From: an uncultured Lachnospiraceae bacterium | GTDB taxonomy: Bacteria > Bacillota > Clostridia > Lachnospirales > Lachnospiraceae | NCBI GenBank assembly: GCA_910578115.1 | Contig: CAJTPO010000012.1 | Span: 43,317 to 107,316 of the forward strand | Direction: 5' to 3' | Length of the DNA: 64,000 nt | Shown: positions 60,748 through 64,000 of the stretch, piece after piece | Layout of the letters: each line of letters opens with the position of its first letter | Numbering within the stretch: position 1 is the stretch's first letter | The notes under the pieces: model-generated | What the model was told of the DNA's origin: nothing | Seen by the model: only the letters and a program-made list of their open reading frames with translations | The model's database searches: none | Program-made: the position numbers and the translations under genes

Positions 60748-60852
60748 ATGAATAAGGCAAACATAGAAAGGAAAGTTCAAAGTAGAGAACAAAAAGAAGC
60801 CCAAAAGAACGACAATACGTTATGCGACAAGAAAAGAAAAAGCCAAGCATAG
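60748..60852 (+). CDS. Very small basic peptide, doubtful
   Basis: A 34-residue frame (MNKANIERKVQSREQKEAQK and on to KRKSQA) lies between the HTH gene and the AraC gene. It is Lys/Glu/Gln-rich with no cysteine pattern or membrane helix. There is only a weak ribosome site. It may be translated for coupling to the next gene or be chance. Confidence 0.25.
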   Translation: MNKANIERKVQSREQKEAQKNDNTLCDKKRKSQA

Positions 60853-60867
60853 AGGGAGGTAACATCT

Positions 60868-61629
60868 ATGAATAAAATATATTGGGACAGAGATAAAATC
60901 TCAATCATAACAGACCAAATTGAATCTGTCCCACATAAGCATTGGACAATGCAGTTATTTTTAAGCATAGAAAAAAATTTGGAGATAGGTGTAGAAGATC
61001 ATGAAATTTCATGTAGATGCATTGTTATAAACCGCGACATATTACATAGTTTTTCAACAGGCGACAACATGTATTTTACCATGATAATTGAGCCGACTTC
61101 AAGTTTAGCCATTCAATTGGAGGAACGAATGGAAGGAATGAAGTATTGTATGTTTGATAATCAAGATATTGAATACATCCAAAATTTACTATTTTGCCTT
61201 ATTGACAGCGATGGACCGAGAGAATATAGAGAATTTATGATTCAACTATATAAGTTCTTAGGGGTAAAGGAGCAGGCTAAAATATATGATGACAGGGTTA
61301 AGGATTTGTTATACGAAATAGAACGATGCAATTGCGATACACATTCGATTGCTTCTTTTGCTGATAAAGTGGCGTTGTCACCAAGCCGATTGTCGCACTT
61401 ATTTAAGGAACAGGTCGGAATGCCCTTAAAAAGCTATATTCAGTTTCATCAAATGCAAAGAGCCTTTTTAGCATTATTGAATGGTAAAAATATTACGGAA
61501 GCGGCAATGCTGTCTGGTTTTAATTCACCATCACATTTTGCAACGGTTACAAAAAAGATGATGGGAATGTCTGCGAGTATTTCTGTGAAGAATAGCGTTT
61601 TTTTGAAAGTTACAGAAGAAGTGAACTGA
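60868..61629 (+). CDS. AraC-family transcriptional regulator
   Basis: 253 residues. The N-terminal cupin-like sensing part (HKHWTMQLFLSIEKNLEIGV) is followed by the C-terminal AraC domain (about 150-245; SIASFADKVALSPSRLSHLF, ITEAAMLSGFNSPSHFATVT). GGGAGG precedes the ATG. It probably controls the transglutaminase-like and membrane protein genes that follow at short distances. The genes are AT-rich compared with the rest of the window. Confidence 0.88.
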   Translation: MNKIYWDRDKISIITDQIESVPHKHWTMQLFLSIEKNLEIGVEDHEISCRCIVINRDILHSFSTGDNMYFTMIIEPTSSLAIQLEERMEGMKYCMFDNQDIEYIQNLLFCLIDSDGPREYREFMIQLYKFLGVKEQAKIYDDRVKDLLYEIERCNCDTHSIASFADKVALSPSRLSHLFKEQVGMPLKSYIQFHQMQRAFLALLNGKNITEAAMLSGFNSPSHFATVTKKMMGMSASISVKNSVFLKVTEEVN

Positions 61630-61662
61630 TATAATTAAACCAGACAAACAGGAGGTTTCATT

Positions 61663-62376
61663 ATGGATATGCAATTTCTTGAAGAAACCAAAATGCTGAA
61701 TTATCAGTCTGCTGGCATACAGAAACTCATCAACGAAAAGCGATGGGGAAAGTTGAATGAATATGAAAAAATTAAAGCTGTTTATGGATTTGTGCAAAAT
61801 GAAGTACCTTTTGGCTATAACCGTAACGATACATTAACTGCAGAACAGGTATTAATGGACGGATACGGGCAGTGCAATACAAAAGCAACACTGTTAATGA
61901 CATTGCTAAGGGGTGTAAATATTCCGTGCCGTATTCATGGCTTTGAAGTATCAAAAGATTTTCAGTATGGAGCAACCACAGGTATCATTGCGGCACTTGC
62001 ACCAGATAAAATTGTACATACCTGGGCAGAAGTTTATTATAAAGGTCAATGGCTTGCTTTAGAAGGAGTTATTACAGACAATCTATATCTTGAAGCCGTT
62101 AAAGCAAAATACTCTCATGTTCAAGGCGAATTTATGAAATTTGCCATTGCGACAAAAGACTTTCAAAAGATTTCCGTTGATTGGAATGAAAATAACACTT
62201 ATATTCAGAGTGCTGCTATTGTGTCCGATTTGGGCGTTTTCCCAAATCCCGATAAGTTTTTTGAGCATTATACACAGCATTGGTGTAAAATGAAAGACTT
62301 TATGTATGTTCATTTCGGAAGAAAAATTATGAATTACAATGTTGGTAAAATGAGGAAAAGCTATATAATTTCATAA
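61663..62376 (+). CDS. Transglutaminase-like cysteine peptidase fold protein
   Basis: 237 residues, no signal peptide. The transglutaminase core has the active-site Cys in DGYGQCNTKATLLMTLLRG, the His in VHTWAEVYYKGQW and an acidic residue in ALEGV. A C-terminal region of about 90 residues is unassigned. Such cytoplasmic proteins may act as proteases or amide hydrolases. AGGAGG precedes the ATG. The gene lies between an AraC regulator and a membrane protein gene. Confidence 0.85.
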   Translation: MDMQFLEETKMLNYQSAGIQKLINEKRWGKLNEYEKIKAVYGFVQNEVPFGYNRNDTLTAEQVLMDGYGQCNTKATLLMTLLRGVNIPCRIHGFEVSKDFQYGATTGIIAALAPDKIVHTWAEVYYKGQWLALEGVITDNLYLEAVKAKYSHVQGEFMKFAIATKDFQKISVDWNENNTYIQSAAIVSDLGVFPNPDKFFEHYTQHWCKMKDFMYVHFGRKIMNYNVGKMRKSYIIS

Positions 62377-62386
62377 GGAGCGGATC

Positions 62387-63058
62387 ATGGTTAAAGAAGT
62401 AAAATGGACAAAATATTTATGGCTGAGTTTACTTTCATTTGGAGCATTTATGCTTGAATTACTGTCAATATTTGCAATCGAAGTTATAATTCTGCATGTA
62501 GACATACAGAATTATACAATGCAGCAAAGAAGTATTCATTGTATCATAATGGTTTTTATGTGGGCGTTTTTCATTGGTGTTCTCCTGCTTTTTTCAAGGA
62601 AGCATTATCATTTTCCAGAAAGGGGAAGCAAAAGGGATCAGATTTCCTCGAAAAGTTGGATCGTAACGCTTACCTGTTTCACTGGCTGCAAAATTATGAC
62701 ATTCATTGATTGGCATACATTAAAGATTGTCGGAGAAGCACAGGGTAAAACTGTATTCCAATTTTGCGCGCAGTATTTATACTATATATTTGAGGTAATG
62801 CTTGTTATTCTAATCATAATATATGGGCAAAAAGCGATTGAAACTCTGTTGAAAAAAGAAAGCCCAATTCCTTTTGGCGGTATTATATTGGCTATGACAT
62901 GGGGAGCGTTTCATTTTGTGTCAAGAGGAGTAGGTCTTGAAATATGGAACGGAATTTCTACTATGATATTTTCTGTTCTCAGCGGTGTAATGTATTTAAG
63001 ATTAAACAGGAAATACTTGTATAGCTATCTTTTCATCGCTATGGGTTATTTACTGTAA
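62387..63058 (+). CDS. Membrane protein, CPBP-like but without the EExxxR motif
   Basis: 223 residues with about six membrane helices. The C-terminal third (GGIILAMTWGAFHFVSRGVG, NGISTMIFSVLSGVMYLRLN) resembles the second half of CPBP intramembrane proteases, including the HF motif. The glutamate pair motif that should precede it is not seen, so catalytic function is doubtful. AAGGAG precedes the ATG. Last gene of this operon, followed by a strong terminator. Confidence 0.65.
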   Translation: MVKEVKWTKYLWLSLLSFGAFMLELLSIFAIEVIILHVDIQNYTMQQRSIHCIIMVFMWAFFIGVLLLFSRKHYHFPERGSKRDQISSKSWIVTLTCFTGCKIMTFIDWHTLKIVGEAQGKTVFQFCAQYLYYIFEVMLVILIIIYGQKAIETLLKKESPIPFGGIILAMTWGAFHFVSRGVGLEIWNGISTMIFSVLSGVMYLRLNRKYLYSYLFIAMGYLL

Positions 63059-63088
63059 ATTCCCGTTTGTCTTGTTTACCTTTTGCTG

Positions 63089-63129
63089 AAAAAAGTAACC
63101 GCATCCTGGCCGAAGGCGGTTACTTTTTT
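63089..63129 (+). terminator. Intrinsic terminator
   Basis: AAAAAAGTAACCGC (63089-63102) pairs perfectly with GCGGTTACTTTTTT (63116-63129). The stem is 14 bp with a 13-base loop, with A-run and T-run on the two sides. It ends the plus-strand operon and, being symmetrical, also the minus-strand gene at 63221-63787. Confidence 0.92.
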
Positions 63130-63220
63130 GTGTGTTTTATATACGAAATCCTGTCCTTTTCCCTTCTATGCAGGTTGCCTTTATCATACCGGAAACGGAC
63201 ATTTTCTTACTGTCAATAAC

Positions 63221-63787
63221 TTACTGATCCAGAAAATCCCAAAACTGCTTATAATCCAGATAGCCTTGCAGATTCCCGGCATCATACTGCGTCTGCATAG
63301 CGTCTTTTAAAACGCTGATCCAGTCTTTCATTCCAAACAGGTCATCATGTGTCCTGTTGTCAGAACCGTGCTGATCTGCACCTGCCCTTATAAAAGCGGA
63401 CTGTGCGCCCGGGCATTTCCCGCTTGCCGACAAATGACTGGAATATGCAAACATATCAATATAGTCACTGCCCGTTGTATCAACTTTCGACACATCCACC
63501 ATACGTTCTGTCACATTTCCGTCTTTATCCCATACCTTCACTTTATATACCGGATTTGCAGGGTCAAAATCTTTCGGCTGATAGACCGTAAGGGAATAAT
63601 CCGCCCCGCACATTGAACCGATTGCCTTTCCGTCCTTATCATTTGAAATATGTAACTCAAATGTGCCGCCGGATGCCTGTGTTGTCGGACTCATGTTACC
63701 CATCTGATCAGCATTATTTCGTCCTGCCCTTCTCGTCTCATACCCTGCTGCCGGGTATCCTGCGGCTCCTATTCCATTAACGTTCAT
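63221..63787 (-). CDS. Hypothetical protein
   Basis: 188 residues, hydrophilic, no signal peptide or membrane helix. It has a Gly/Ala/Asn-rich head (MNVNGIGAAGYPAAGYETRR), a beta-rich middle (ADYSLTVYQPKDFDPANPVY, KVWDKDGNVTERMVDV) and a tail with DLFGMKDWISVLKDAMQTQY. I recognise no functional family. GGAGG lies 8 bases upstream of the ATG. The start overlaps the stop of a tiny upstream frame (ATGA). Confidence 0.7.
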   Translation of the reverse strand: MNVNGIGAAGYPAAGYETRRAGRNNADQMGNMSPTTQASGGTFELHISNDKDGKAIGSMCGADYSLTVYQPKDFDPANPVYKVKVWDKDGNVTERMVDVSKVDTTGSDYIDMFAYSSHLSASGKCPGAQSAFIRAGADQHGSDNRTHDDLFGMKDWISVLKDAMQTQYDAGNLQGYLDYKQFWDFLDQ

Positions 63788-63917
63788 TTTTCAGATCCTC
63801 CATCATCATCAATTATTTTAATGGTCGTTTCTCTGCCATCCACTAATAATACGAACCAGCCCTCAAAAAAGTTTCATTCCTCTCCCATTCAAAGGCACCG
63901 TTTTTTCTTCCAGACAT
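63784..63917 (-). pseudogene. Tiny upstream gene with a frameshift at a T-run
   Basis: ATG 63917 starts MSGRKNGAFEWERNET; after a six-T run (about 63867-63872) the sensible continuation is in the next frame: FFEGWFVLLVDGRETTIKII, DDDGGSEK, with its TGA overlapping the ATG of the 188-residue gene. Together they would give about 44 residues. It could be a broken small gene, a sequencing slip, or programmed slippage. Confidence 0.35.
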
Positions 63918-64000
63918 ATCCTCAAATCAGAAGATTAACAATTTCTATTTATCTTTTCGGGCAATCCGCCACACGGCAAACTTTCCTGCCGTTACCGCTA
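63918..64000. other. Right edge, no feature recognised
   Basis: Neither strand shows a start with a ribosome site or a protein-like frame of useful length in these last 83 bases. Confidence 0.4.

Overview
The window looks like a gut Lachnospiraceae chromosome (Clostridia). The reasons are the gene repertoire (LytTR/GHKL regulator pairs, DUF4179 anti-sigma, PadR-DUF4180, HicAB, PD-(D/E)XK transposase, split glutamate synthase, Amt fused to P-II), strong AGGAGG ribosome binding sites and moderate GC with GC-richer sugar genes. No rRNA, tRNA, CRISPR or prophage was seen. Family-level placement is an inference.

Layout. 0-2.6 kb (minus): BceRS-like two-component system plus an ABC exporter whose permease runs off the left edge. 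2.9-6.6 kb: a multi-pass membrane protein, divergent from an AgrA/AgrC-like pair. 6.6-18.9 kb: accessory patchwork with gene relics, DUF3800, a sigma/anti-sigma pair, hicAB, a second AgrC/AgrA-like pair, DUF4180-PadR, an XRE membrane regulator and an ABC/FtsX exporter. 19-46 kb (all minus): an 18-gene sugar locus, probably read from a promoter at 45957-45985. It encodes a CUT1 ABC importer without ATPase, six cytoplasmic glycosidases/phosphorylase (GH2, two GH38, GH3, GH36, GH13_18), a ROK kinase and a ROK repressor. It also holds a metabolic module: FAD oxidoreductase, metallo-beta-lactamase-fold hydrolase, acid-sugar kinase, two class II aldolases, SIS isomerase and an Asp/Glu-racemase-like protein. 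A 222-bp MITE-like element with a 5-bp target duplication has inserted at the 3' end of the GH3 gene. 46-48.7 kb: FtsX relic, CPBP protease, ECF sigma/anti-sigma. 48.7-57.6 kb: nitrogen assimilation (purF, amt-PII fusion, three-part glutamate synthase, glutamine synthetase, ANTAR regulator). 57.6-64 kb: AraC regulators, a chimeric relic of the 11.5-13.6 kb sensor/regulator pair, a broken transposase, an AraC-transglutaminase-membrane protein operon, and a hypothetical.

How it works together. In the nitrogen block, two divergent promoters share a perfect 20-bp inverted repeat carrying both -35 boxes. Each transcript starts with a hairpin whose six-base loop (AAGGGC or AAAGGC) must open for a terminator to form. 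A gene for an ANTAR RNA-binding antiterminator with a degenerate receiver domain lies downstream of glnA. This suggests ammonium transport and glutamate synthesis are co-controlled by transcript antitermination. A second shared leader, with a compensatory base-pair change, precedes both glnA and the sugar-locus aldolase gene. The sugar locus fits import of small mannose/glucose/galactose-containing glycosides and an oxidation, lactone hydrolysis, phosphorylation and aldol-cleavage route; substrate and route are inferred.
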